A stretch of 5,972 nucleotides of DNA, taken from assembly GCA_020854975.1 (NCBI GenBank), contig JAHKLQ010000171.1, forward strand, positions 1-5,972. The letters run 5' to 3'. Position numbers and translations under genes: made by a program. Below, piece by piece: positions 1-5,410 of the stretch. The DNA comes from Methanobacterium sp. GTDB taxonomy: Archaea; Methanobacteriota; Methanobacteria; Methanobacteriales; Methanobacteriaceae. The stretch's first letter is position 1, and each line of letters begins with the position of its first letter. The notes under the pieces were generated by a model that saw nothing but the letters and a program-made list of their open reading frames with translations, was not told the DNA's origin and did not search any database.

Positions 1-168
1 CCCACCGGCAACAAGATAACCATGCCCATGGTTTTTTTCTTCCGCATAGTTGATGGTAAAATGGTAGAAGGTGGAGAACTGGATGATCAATTGAATTTCT
101 TCGAACAATTAGGCTTCATTGAATATACAGAAAAAGGAAAAAGCCTTTATACAGAAGATTCTGGGTAA
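1..168 (+). CDS. SnoaL-like / ester cyclase family protein, C-terminal part
   Basis: The reading frame is open from base 1 and ends at TAA 166-168, giving the last 55 residues of a protein that starts outside the window. The visible part begins PTGNKITMP, followed by a strand (MVFFFRIVDGKMVEGGE) and then DDQLNFFEQLGFIE. This order (PTGK-type turn, strand, xIxDGKIVE, then D-x-L-x-x-x-x-QLG) is the usual C-terminal end of SnoaL-like polyketide cyclase / ester cyclase proteins of the NTF2-like alpha+beta barrel fold. Such proteins are small and soluble and bind or cyclise hydrophobic substrates; most prokaryotic members have no known substrate. The Trp often found in the last strand is replaced (GELDD), and a short polar tail follows (about 15 residues). 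The family call comes from pattern memory; the substrate is unknown. Confidence 0.72.
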   Translation, partial: PTGNKITMPMVFFFRIVDGKMVEGGELDDQLNFFEQLGFIEYTEKGKSLYTEDSG

Positions 169-200
169 ATATCCAGTTAAAACTTGCACTCCTCTAATTT

Positions 201-227
201 AACCACTTTAATGTAAAACTCGTGGTT
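201..227. repeat. Inverted repeat / bulged hairpin in intergenic region
   Basis: AACCAC (201-206) is complementary to GTGGTT (222-227), and inside it TTTA (207-210) pairs with TAAA (214-217) around an ATG loop, leaving ACTC as a one-sided bulge. It lies 33 bp after the stop of the SnoaL-like gene and 87 bp before the next start. No T-run follows, so a simple terminator is not obvious. It could be a 3'-UTR structure or an operator. Confidence 0.3.
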
Positions 228-253
228 GGACATGCCTTTCAAGATTAAAATTG

Positions 254-265
254 AATAATATTTAG
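254..265 (+). promoter_or_regulatory. Possible TATA element of the DUF4386-like gene
   Basis: An A+T element AATAATATTTAG, preceded by an A-rich stretch (241-250) that could serve as BRE, lies about 50-60 bp before the ATG at 314. A start of transcription about 25 bp downstream would give a leader of about 25-30 nt, enough for the strong ribosome binding site GGGGGG at 299-304. The match to an archaeal consensus is only fair. Confidence 0.3.
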
Positions 266-313
266 TAAGAACGGCTATTAATATTCATTTGTAAAAAAGG
301 GGGGAATTATAGT

Positions 314-1051
314 ATGAACGAAGTTAGTACAGAAAATAGAGATTTAAAATGGAAAAACCTCCATAAAATTGGTGGAACGGCAGCTATCATTGCAGCAGTG
401 TTACTTTTAATTGAAATTATTGTTTTCACAGTCTGGCCACAACCTGACACTGTGATGGGTTACTTTACACTACTTCAGACCAATAATCTAATTGGCTTAA
501 TTGACTTTTATCTGTTGGAAGCTATTAGTTATATTCTATTCGTACCCATGTTTCTTGCTATCTATGTTGCTATCAAGCGGTTCAATGAGAGCTATATGAT
601 AATTGCCATCATTTTTGCTATTTTAGGAATATCCATTTTTCTTGCAACCAACAACCCATTTTCCATGCTTTCCCTAAGCAATCAATACATGGCTGCCACC
701 ACAGAGGCTCAAAAATCCATGATCTTAGCATCAGGGCAGGCTATGATGATTAACACAGGTCAACGTGCGGTTGGAGGTTTCAACGTGGGGTTCTTGCTTA
801 TTTCAATTGCAGGAATCATGGTATCGGCTGTAATGTTGAAGAGCAATAAATTTGGCAAAAAAACTGCTTATGTGGGTATTTTAGCATTTGCAATCTCATT
901 AGCCGAGTATTTCCGAATGATTTTACTCCCATCATCTCTTACTTTACTTCTTATCATTGCCATTACTTCAGGAATTCTTTTGTTGGCATGGCTTCTGCTG
1001 GTCGGTAGAAAACTTTTACAAATAGGGAAACTTATGGATCAAGATATTTAA
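314..1051 (+). CDS. Six-helix integral membrane protein, DUF4386-like
   Basis: This is a 245-residue protein with a polar N-terminal tail (about 1-18) and six likely membrane helices near 21-40, 66-88, 94-111, 155-175, 184-204 and 208-231. Between helices 3 and 4 lies a long loop with LSNQYMAATTEAQKSMILAS (119-140) and GQAMM, a pattern I associate with the DUF4386 group of bacterial and archaeal membrane proteins of unknown function. There is no signal peptide distinct from helix 1 and no catalytic or transport motif. The ATG follows a very strong G-rich ribosome binding site (GGGGGG, 299-304) with 9 nt spacing, which fixes the start. The gene stands alone on the + strand between the SnoaL-like gene and tRNA-Leu. 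Membrane location is clear; the family assignment is moderately sure; the role is unknown. Confidence 0.8.
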   Translation: MNEVSTENRDLKWKNLHKIGGTAAIIAAVLLLIEIIVFTVWPQPDTVMGYFTLLQTNNLIGLIDFYLLEAISYILFVPMFLAIYVAIKRFNESYMIIAIIFAILGISIFLATNNPFSMLSLSNQYMAATTEAQKSMILASGQAMMINTGQRAVGGFNVGFLLISIAGIMVSAVMLKSNKFGKKTAYVGILAFAISLAEYFRMILLPSSLTLLLIIAITSGILLLAWLLLVGRKLLQIGKLMDQDI

Positions 1052-1221
1052 ATAATACCAGATAGAATTATTCCTTCACCCCCTCTTATGGCCTTTTACT
1101 GGCAGGTTTGATGAAGAAAATAGGATAATAATATCTTTTAAAAGCCTTCCTGTGGATTGATCATTACATTATATGTACTGATTGATGCTTCGCATATGGA
1201 AAAAACATAAGACCTTAAAAG
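1052..1221. other. Intergenic stretch, no gene seen
   Basis: No plausible coding frame or RNA gene is visible between the membrane protein and the tRNA promoter. It contains a pyrimidine-rich patch after the stop (about 1070-1098, including CCTTTTACT), which could help end transcription, and a 10-bp palindrome CTTTTAAAAG at 1135-1144. Neither is strong enough to name. Confidence 0.5.
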
Positions 1222-1229
1222 TTAATATA
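1222..1229 (+). promoter_or_regulatory. TATA box of tRNA-Leu
   Basis: TTAATATA at 1222-1229, preceded by an A-rich BRE-like stretch (TTAAAAG, 1215-1221), is centred about 28 bp upstream of the first base of the mature tRNA. This is the position expected of an archaeal TATA box for a tRNA with a very short 5' leader. Confidence 0.6.
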
Positions 1230-1253
1230 CTGGTTTTTAACCATTAGGTATAT

Positions 1254-1338
<85 letters not shown>

Positions 1339-1340
1339 CA

Positions 1341-1372
1341 TTTTAGATTTATTTCATTGAAATCATTTTTTT
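1341..1372 (+). terminator. Probable T-rich terminator of tRNA-Leu
   Basis: Just after the tRNA come TTTT (1341-1344), a short weak hairpin ATTTC/GAAAT (1351-1363) and a run of seven T (1366-1372). Archaeal RNA polymerase stops at T-runs without needing a strong hairpin, so this fits the end of the tRNA transcript. Confidence 0.45.
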
Positions 1373-1391
1373 AAGGATTTACGGAATCCTT
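1373..1391. repeat. Perfect 7-bp hairpin between convergent units
   Basis: AAGGATT (1373-1379) and AATCCTT (1385-1391) form a perfect inverted repeat around the loop TACGG. It starts directly after the T7 run behind the tRNA and lies 55 bp beyond the stop of the convergent SRPBCC gene. It may bound both transcripts as a 3' structure. Seen on the - strand it is followed by A7, not T7, so it is not a classical terminator for that side. Confidence 0.4.
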
Positions 1392-1446
1392 CTGTGCGTA
1401 TAATTAATAGCTAGGGTCAATTCCTTGAAGATTTTAAATTAAGTTA

Positions 1447-1836
1447 TTAAAGTTTTTCAATAACCTTTTTAGCATTTTTAAAATCTTTATCAACTCCCCT
1501 TTTATAGAAAAACCATGCTAAAGGATTTTTCATATCTTTCCATCTTACACCAAGGTGAATAACTACTGTACTTTCATCATCTAATGAAAATAAACGAGTC
1601 CTTGAAGATTCTTCACCTAGCTTAAGATCAACAATTCCAAAATCATGTTCAATGATTTTGGTGAATTTATATTTTCCATGAGGCCCTTTTCCTTCGTAAG
1701 AATTTGAATCGACTTTTTTAACTTTAGACAGCCAGAACGGATAGATTTGAGGATAATTAATAGGATCTGAAATTATTTTCCAAACTACATTATATGGACG
1801 TTCTATGATGACTTTGGTTAGATGAGTGTCTTTCAT
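1447..1836 (-). CDS. SRPBCC (START-like / polyketide cyclase-dehydrase) family protein
   Basis: From the preferred start the protein has 129 residues; a start at 1842 would add Met-Leu. The N-terminal pattern (first strand VIIERP, then YNVVWKIISDPINYPQIYPFW, about residues 9-35 from the preferred start) is the typical strand-helix-loop of the SRPBCC helix-grip fold: xRPPxxVWxxxxDxxxYPxxxPFW. Beta strands follow, and a C-terminal helix with KNPLAWFFYKRGVDKDFKNA closes the cavity. The fold binds a hydrophobic ligand in a deep pocket; roles range from sterol or polyketide binding to toxin function, and nothing here picks one. The protein is slightly short for the family (often 140-150 residues) but has both ends. 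It lies 71 bp downstream of the DUF4332 gene on the same strand and has its own TATA-like element, so it may be transcribed alone or with the terpene-cyclase-like operon. Confidence 0.82.
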   Translation of the reverse strand: MKDTHLTKVIIERPYNVVWKIISDPINYPQIYPFWLSKVKKVDSNSYEGKGPHGKYKFTKIIEHDFGIVDLKLGEESSRTRLFSLDDESTVVIHLGVRWKDMKNPLAWFFYKRGVDKDFKNAKKVIEKL

Positions 1837-1843
1837 TAACATA

Positions 1844-1849
1844 CTTCCT
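1844..1849 (-). promoter_or_regulatory. Ribosome binding site that decides the SRPBCC start
   Basis: On the - strand AGGAAG lies at 1849-1844. Its distance to the ATG at 1842 is only 1 nt, too close for initiation, while the ATG at 1836 is 7 nt away. I therefore take 1836 as the start (protein beginning MKDTHL) and treat the upstream ATG as unlikely. Confidence 0.55.
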
Positions 1850-1875
1850 AAGTTAAATGGATGATAATGATTTTT

Positions 1876-1888
1876 TATAAATTTTATA
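1876..1888 (-). promoter_or_regulatory. Possible TATA element of the SRPBCC gene
   Basis: TATAAATTTTATA (plus-strand reading) lies about 40-50 bp upstream of the SRPBCC start and, read on the - strand, gives TATAAAATTTATA. A transcription start about 25 bp downstream would fall near 1855, just ahead of the ribosome binding site. It suggests that the gene can be expressed independently of the genes upstream. Confidence 0.4.
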
Positions 1889-1907
1889 GAACTTACATCA
1901 TCTGATA

Positions 1908-2588
1908 TCAGTATTCTATTACTTTAGGCACCAATGCAGAGACTTTAATGCACAGTTCCACGTCGCTTTCTAAGAATTTGCCTCTGGTGTAACTTTTTTC
2001 CTGGTTAATTTCAACGAGTTTATTATACAGGGGTTCTGCATTTGCATTGGAAACTTTTTCGGCAGTATCAGTCCCTGAATCCAGGAAAATCCTGGCAAAA
2101 ATAGGTCCAATCCACTTAATTCTGGAAAGATCAGTTAGTTTGGTTAACTCCAAAACTTCTTCTGAGAGTATTTCAAGTTCTGCAGCCAATTTAACCCGAT
2201 CTTCAGGAGTTTTAACCTTTTTAAACAGGTGAGCAGTGTTTTTAATTCCAGCATTCTGCAGTTTAGAAACAGTATCTTTTTCAACTCCTGGAAATTTATC
2301 CAGATTAACCGGGTTGGGAGTGTAACTATTAACTTCCCTTCTTAAAATTAAAAGATAATCTTCAGGTAAACCTGATTTTTTGGCAAATTCTCTAGTTTTT
2401 TTAGGAGTTTTTAGCATATTTGCAAGATCTTGAAGATTGTGAATACTTTCATCTTCCAAAACCTCAAATCTAACCTCAATGTCATCTTTTAATATTCTTC
2501 TACTGGGTATTAGCTCTGATTTTTTCAACTCATTTTTAAATCTATCTAAATGGTATTTTTCAAGATTAACATGGTAATCATCTTTCAT
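1908..2588 (-). CDS. DUF4332 domain-containing helix-hairpin-helix repeat protein
   Basis: This 226-residue soluble protein has no signal peptide or membrane segment. It reads as three tandem, diverged units. The first is about 31-90 (RRILKDD, then SIHNLQDLANML, a TPKKT turn, SGLPEDYLLILRRE). The second is about 97-152 (LDKFPGV, AGIKNTAHLFKKV, a TPEDR turn, LSEEVLELTKL). The third is about 155-220 (SRIKWIGPIFARIFLDSG, TDTAEKVSNA). Units 2 and 3 have the helix-hairpin-helix look (FPGVxxxTVxKLxxAGI; WIGPIFARIFLDSGTDT), which in other proteins binds DNA backbone or mediates protein contact; this combination is what DUF4332 describes. No enzymatic motif is seen. The ATG has GAGGGG (2595-2600 on the - strand) 6 nt upstream. 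It begins 31 bp after the terpene-cyclase-like gene, so the two are probably co-transcribed. The role is unknown; binding of nucleic acid or a partner protein is inferred from the fold only. Confidence 0.85.
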   Translation of the reverse strand: MKDDYHVNLEKYHLDRFKNELKKSELIPSRRILKDDIEVRFEVLEDESIHNLQDLANMLKTPKKTREFAKKSGLPEDYLLILRREVNSYTPNPVNLDKFPGVEKDTVSKLQNAGIKNTAHLFKKVKTPEDRVKLAAELEILSEEVLELTKLTDLSRIKWIGPIFARIFLDSGTDTAEKVSNANAEPLYNKLVEINQEKSYTRGKFLESDVELCIKVSALVPKVIEY

Positions 2589-2619
2589 ATCATTCCCCTC
2601 TTACCTATTTATTAGTAAA

Positions 2620-3642
2620 TCATAATAAATAAAATCTCTTGAAAATCCTGCAAATGGCTAAAGTAACCCATAATCTGGAGTTGAATGTTTTTTGGTTATT
2701 TTGAAACTTATGAATTTTCGAATAAGATGTTTTCCACAATCCATCTGGTTCCTGATGGTCAATAAACCAATTTAAGGCTTTTTCAACATCCTCATCATCC
2801 TTTGAAAATCCTATAAGAGAAAGTGAATCCATTGCAGATACCAGGTTAGTCCACCAGAATGGATACTGGAATCGTATCCAGTTATCAGGGTGCTGGTAGC
2901 TAGACCAGTTATCTTTTTTGAAGAACTTTGCTTTTAAAAGCCGTGCCGCAGTTAATGCGGTTTCAGATTTTTTATAGGTAGGATGAACTGAAAATGCTCG
3001 CAGCACCATTCCTGTACCTGCAGCAGAAAAGGGTTTGGATTTATCAAATGCCCGGGCAGTTTTCCTATTTTTATTAGATGTTAAATCATTTATCTCTGCT
3101 CTGGTGAGATCTGTAAGGCCGATCATACCTGGACTGCCAATCACCCAACCACCATCATCTTGTCGCATTTCAAGAAGCCACTTGAATCCTTTATCTATGC
3201 GCGGATCGTTCTCATAACCCGCCTTAATCAAAAGGTACATTATTGCTCCAGTGTAGTAAGGAGCGTACTGATTTGCTAGAATTCCTCGGATATCTCCTTC
3301 CTCAGTCTGGCAAGAGAATATAAATTCAGCAGCTTTTTGGATGGAGAAATGAGTATTATTCATCTCATATTGCTGGATTAAAATCCTTAACTGTTTCCAA
3401 GTTTCAATCAACGAATATTTAACTCCAAAACTAGCATCTGCCTTAATTTTAGGTGGCCATGAACCGTCATTGGCCTGTTTTTTGACTATTTTTTGGACTT
3501 CTGGCAAATTCCAAAGATAATCAACGGAATCTACTTTTCCATCTAATAGATCCCTTTCTGTAAAATAAATGATTGTTTCATGCCCTGATTCTAAAAGGGG
3601 TTTTATAGGGTTATATTTGAATGTGGAGAGCCAATCACTCAT
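2620..3642 (-). CDS. Prenyltransferase / squalene-cyclase repeat protein
   Basis: The 340-residue protein is made of alpha-helical repeats with QW-like motifs: QANDGSW (56-62), QTEEGDIRG (112-120, Trp lost), QDDGGW (161-166) and QEPDGLW (297-303), plus the aromatic stretch RFQYPFWWTNL (257-267). These match the prenyltransferase / squalene-oxidosqualene cyclase repeat superfamily (alpha-6 barrel). Full squalene-hopene cyclases have about 630 residues and two barrels; this is one-barrel size. I see no DxDD protonation motif; the acidic DDEDVE (282-287) is not that motif, so cyclase activity is doubtful. No signal peptide or membrane helix is evident. The ATG is preceded by AGGAG (3652-3648 on the - strand) with 5 nt spacing. 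A DUF4332 gene follows after 31 bp. Substrate and activity are unknown; an isoprenoid or other linear substrate in the barrel is only inferred. Confidence 0.85.
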   Translation of the reverse strand: MSDWLSTFKYNPIKPLLESGHETIIYFTERDLLDGKVDSVDYLWNLPEVQKIVKKQANDGSWPPKIKADASFGVKYSLIETWKQLRILIQQYEMNNTHFSIQKAAEFIFSCQTEEGDIRGILANQYAPYYTGAIMYLLIKAGYENDPRIDKGFKWLLEMRQDDGGWVIGSPGMIGLTDLTRAEINDLTSNKNRKTARAFDKSKPFSAAGTGMVLRAFSVHPTYKKSETALTAARLLKAKFFKKDNWSSYQHPDNWIRFQYPFWWTNLVSAMDSLSLIGFSKDDEDVEKALNWFIDHQEPDGLWKTSYSKIHKFQNNQKTFNSRLWVTLAICRIFKRFYLL

Positions 3643-3709
3643 TTAATCTCCTGATTTTTACTTGTAATAAGGAGTTGACTATTAATCTTTGAATATGGAT
3701 GGTTTATGA

Positions 3710-3717
3710 GTATATTA
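3710..3717 (-). promoter_or_regulatory. Possible TATA element of the terpene-cyclase-like operon
   Basis: Read on the - strand, 3717-3710 is TAATATAC, close to the tRNA-Leu promoter of this same window (TTAATATAC). It lies about 70 bp upstream of the ATG at 3642, predicting a leader of about 45 nt. It lies in the 108-bp gap after the HxlR gene, so the operon need not depend on read-through from HxlR. Confidence 0.4.
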
Positions 3718-3750
3718 CTTAATTTCAATAAAATCTGTAGGGGTTATTAG

Positions 3751-4146
3751 TCATTTATTCTCTTTATATTCCCATTTAAAACTCCACTCCGCTATTCTGA
3801 TTAATAATAGTGCAAATTCTTTTCCTTTTCTAGTTAAATTATATTCAACATAGGGAGGTGAAGCTGAAACAACATTTTTTTTTATAATTCCATGTTCTAA
3901 AAGTTCTTTGAGTTTCAAAGAAAGGGATCTTGAGCTGATAGGCTTTAAAGTGTGTAACAATTCATTGAATCTTACATGATTATTTAAATGTAATTCTTTG
4001 AGTATCAAAAAGCTCCATCTGCTCCCAATTAATGTTGCTGTTTTTTTGACCGCACAGGAATTACACACATTCCATTTACTTTCGGGTGGTGCTTTTTTTT
4101 CAACCAGGCAGAAATCACTCAAATTTTTTTTTGAAGAATTAGTCAT
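3751..4146 (-). CDS. HxlR-family winged helix-turn-helix transcriptional regulator
   Basis: This 131-residue protein shows the full HxlR pattern. The conserved Cys and Trp are spaced as usual (C31 to W44, CAVKKTATLIGSRW). Next come the helix SFLILKEL (45-52), RFNELLHTLKPISSRSLSLKLKELLEHGII (59-88) as the helix-turn-helix, the wing with PPYVEYNLTRKG (97-108), and a C-terminal dimer helix ending in AEWSFKW. HxlR proteins are dimeric DNA-binding regulators, several of them sensing aldehydes, quinones or oxidants through the conserved Cys. Here a second cysteine makes C28-x-x-C31, with C13 nearby, which might allow disulfide or metal sensing. The ATG at 4146 has AGGT (4157-4154) 7 nt upstream. 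The gene is divergent from the TIGR04076/Fpg-like operon across 109 bp, an arrangement typical of a regulator that controls its neighbour and itself. The inducing signal is unknown. Confidence 0.92.
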   Translation of the reverse strand: MTNSSKKNLSDFCLVEKKAPPESKWNVCNSCAVKKTATLIGSRWSFLILKELHLNNHVRFNELLHTLKPISSRSLSLKLKELLEHGIIKKNVVSASPPYVEYNLTRKGKEFALLLIRIAEWSFKWEYKENK

Positions 4147-4158
4147 GTAAATAACCTG

Positions 4159-4186
4159 AATTATACTTGCTTTACTTAATTATACT
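4159..4186. promoter_or_regulatory. Direct repeat, possible HxlR operator
   Basis: AATTATACT occurs at 4159-4167 and again at 4178-4186, 19 bp apart (close to two helical turns), immediately upstream of the HxlR start and inside its expected leader and promoter. Regularly spaced repeats here are what an autoregulated operator would look like. The region is very A+T rich, so chance repeats are possible. Confidence 0.35.
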
Positions 4187-4190
4187 ACTT

Positions 4191-4200
4191 TATTTAAATA
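4191..4200. promoter_or_regulatory. Palindromic TATA-like element between divergent genes
   Basis: TATTTAAATA is a perfect 10-bp palindrome in the middle of the intergenic region between HxlR and the TIGR04076 gene. About 25 bp to either side would place transcription starts near 4170 on the - strand and 4221 on the + strand, both leaving room for the ribosome binding sites. It could act as the TATA element for one or both directions; other A+T stretches nearby could do so as well. Confidence 0.35.
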
Positions 4201-4255
4201 ATTTAATCTTAAATAATAAATTTAAAAAACTAAAAAAGTTAAAAGGAAGAGGGTC

Positions 4256-4567
4256 ATGCAATTTAAAATCACAGTATTGAAGAAAAAACTTGATGAAGAA
4301 TTAGCTGCAGAGTATTGTCAAAATGAAGTAACTCCATGTCCCGTTTTTGAGGAGGGACAGGAATTTGTCGCAGGCTTTGAAAAACCAGAAGGTTTCTGTG
4401 ACTGGGCATGGAATGATATTCTCAGATTCGTCACAGTTCTATATGCCGGGGGTAATTTTTCAAGAGGTAATTTTGAAGGATGGATGAAAGATGATAAAAC
4501 CATGATTACTTGCTGTACTGATGCCATCAGACCTGTGACTTTCAAAATTGAAAAAATTGATGGCTGA
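4256..4567 (+). CDS. TIGR04076 family protein
   Basis: A small cysteine-rich protein of 103 residues, full length for the family. It matches the TIGR04076 pattern: an N-terminal strand FKITVLKKKLDEELAAEYC, then PCPVFEEGQEF (27-37), GFEKPEGFCDWAWNDI (40-55), GGNF, GWMKDDKTMITCCTDAIRPVTFKIE (75-99). Cysteines are C21, C28, C48, C86 and C87; the CC pair and C48 before DWAW look conserved, suggesting metal or cofactor binding, though no function has been established as far as I know. The ATG follows AGGAAGAGGG (4244-4253). An Fpg-like gene starts 27 bp after its stop, so the two form an operon, divergent from HxlR. What it contributes to the operon is unknown. Confidence 0.9.
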   Translation: MQFKITVLKKKLDEELAAEYCQNEVTPCPVFEEGQEFVAGFEKPEGFCDWAWNDILRFVTVLYAGGNFSRGNFEGWMKDDKTMITCCTDAIRPVTFKIEKIDG

Positions 4568-4594
4568 CAATTATAAATCTAAGGGGGATTTAAA

Positions 4595-5410
4595 ATGGCA
4601 GAACTGCCTGAGCTCATGGTTTTGAGCAAGCAAATGAATGATAAACTGAAATCTAAGGAATTTGGATTAGTAGATGTAGTTCAGGAAAAATGCCTGAACA
4701 TTGGAGCAGACGATTTTCAACGCCAGATTCGTGGTAAAACCGTTAAAAAAGTATACATCAAAGGAAAATGGATTTTTTTTGAACTTTCAGATGATTATCA
4801 TCTTTTATTGAATCTTGGAATGGGGGCAGATGTTCTTTATTATGAATCCAGTGAAGATTTTATGGAAGAATATCAATGTCGCTTCCATTTTACAGATGAT
4901 TCAGGTTTTACATGTAAATTCTGGTGGTTTGGGCATGTAGAATTGATCCGGGATAATGAACTTGGAAAACATAAACCAACGAAAAATATAGCAATTTCAC
5001 CATTTGATTCTGATTTTACATTAGATTATTTCAGGAAAATATGCAAGGGACGCTCACAAATTAAAAATTTAATGTTAAATCAAAAAAAGATTGGAGGTAT
5101 TGGAAATGTTTACATTCATGATATTCTTTTTAAGTCAAAAATCCATCCTCAAAAACCAGTTGATTCTTTAGAGCCTTCCCAAATTGATAATTTATTTGAA
5201 AACATGATAGAAAATCTTAAATTTTCTCTTAACAAAAAGGGATTAGCCTATGAAAAGGATTTTTACGGTGAAAATGGTGGATTTACTAAGGATCTATTTT
5301 TAGTTGCTTATAAAGAAGGAGAAAAATGTCCAGATTGCTTTAAAACTATTGAAAAAATAAAAACAGGAAGCACATCTTCATATATCTGCCCTCAATGCCA
5401 AAAATTATAG
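4595..5410 (+). CDS. Fpg/Nei-fold DNA glycosylase-like protein with altered active site
   Basis: At 271 residues this is normal size for Fpg/MutM/Nei enzymes, which remove oxidised bases and cut the abasic site. Seen here are the N-terminal ELPEL (3-7), the beta-hairpin lysine in KGKWIFFEL (K58), LNLGMG with the void-filling Met (M76), the H2TH region with [21 protein letters not shown] (165-185, N171 matching the phosphate-binding Asn), and a C-terminal zinc finger CPDC (245-248) / CPQC (265-268). Differences from the canonical enzyme: residue 2 is Ala instead of the catalytic Pro, the RRF motif is WWF (110-112), and the zinc-finger Arg position is Thr260. Glu3 and Lys58 are kept. After Met removal Ala2 could offer a primary amine, as Val2 does in NEIL3. 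The ATG has AAGGGGG (4581-4587) with 7 nt spacing. It is second in the operon with TIGR04076. Fold is sure; glycosylase activity is not. Confidence 0.88.
   Translation: MAELPELMVLSKQMNDKLKSKEFGLVDVVQEKCLNIGADDFQRQIRGKTVKKVYIKGKWIFFELSDDYHLLLNLGMGADVLYYESSEDFMEEYQCRFHFTDDSGFTCKFWWFGHVELIRDNELGKHKPTKNIAISPFDSDFTLDYFRKICKGRSQIKNLMLNQKKIGGIGNVYIHDILFKSKIHPQKPVDSLEPSQIDNLFENMIENLKFSLNKKGLAYEKDFYGENGGFTKDLFLVAYKEGEKCPDCFKTIEKIKTGSTSSYICPQCQKL

Noticed and set aside
2047..2232. 61-residue open frame on the + strand
   Set aside because: It is antisense to the DUF4332 gene, which has a good ribosome binding site and family match.
3035..3217. 60-residue open frame on the + strand
   Set aside because: It lies wholly antisense within the terpene-cyclase-like gene and shows no domain.
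2620..3642. Naming this gene squalene-hopene cyclase
   Set aside because: The length is about half, no DxDD motif is visible, and one of the QW-like motifs has lost its Trp; only the repeat superfamily can be supported.
4159..4186. A CRISPR-like or larger repeat array in the divergent promoter
   Set aside because: Only two short copies in very A+T-rich DNA; no array or spacer structure anywhere in the window.
4318..4545. 75-residue open frame on the - strand
   Set aside because: It is antisense to the TIGR04076 gene, which is clearly the real coding strand.
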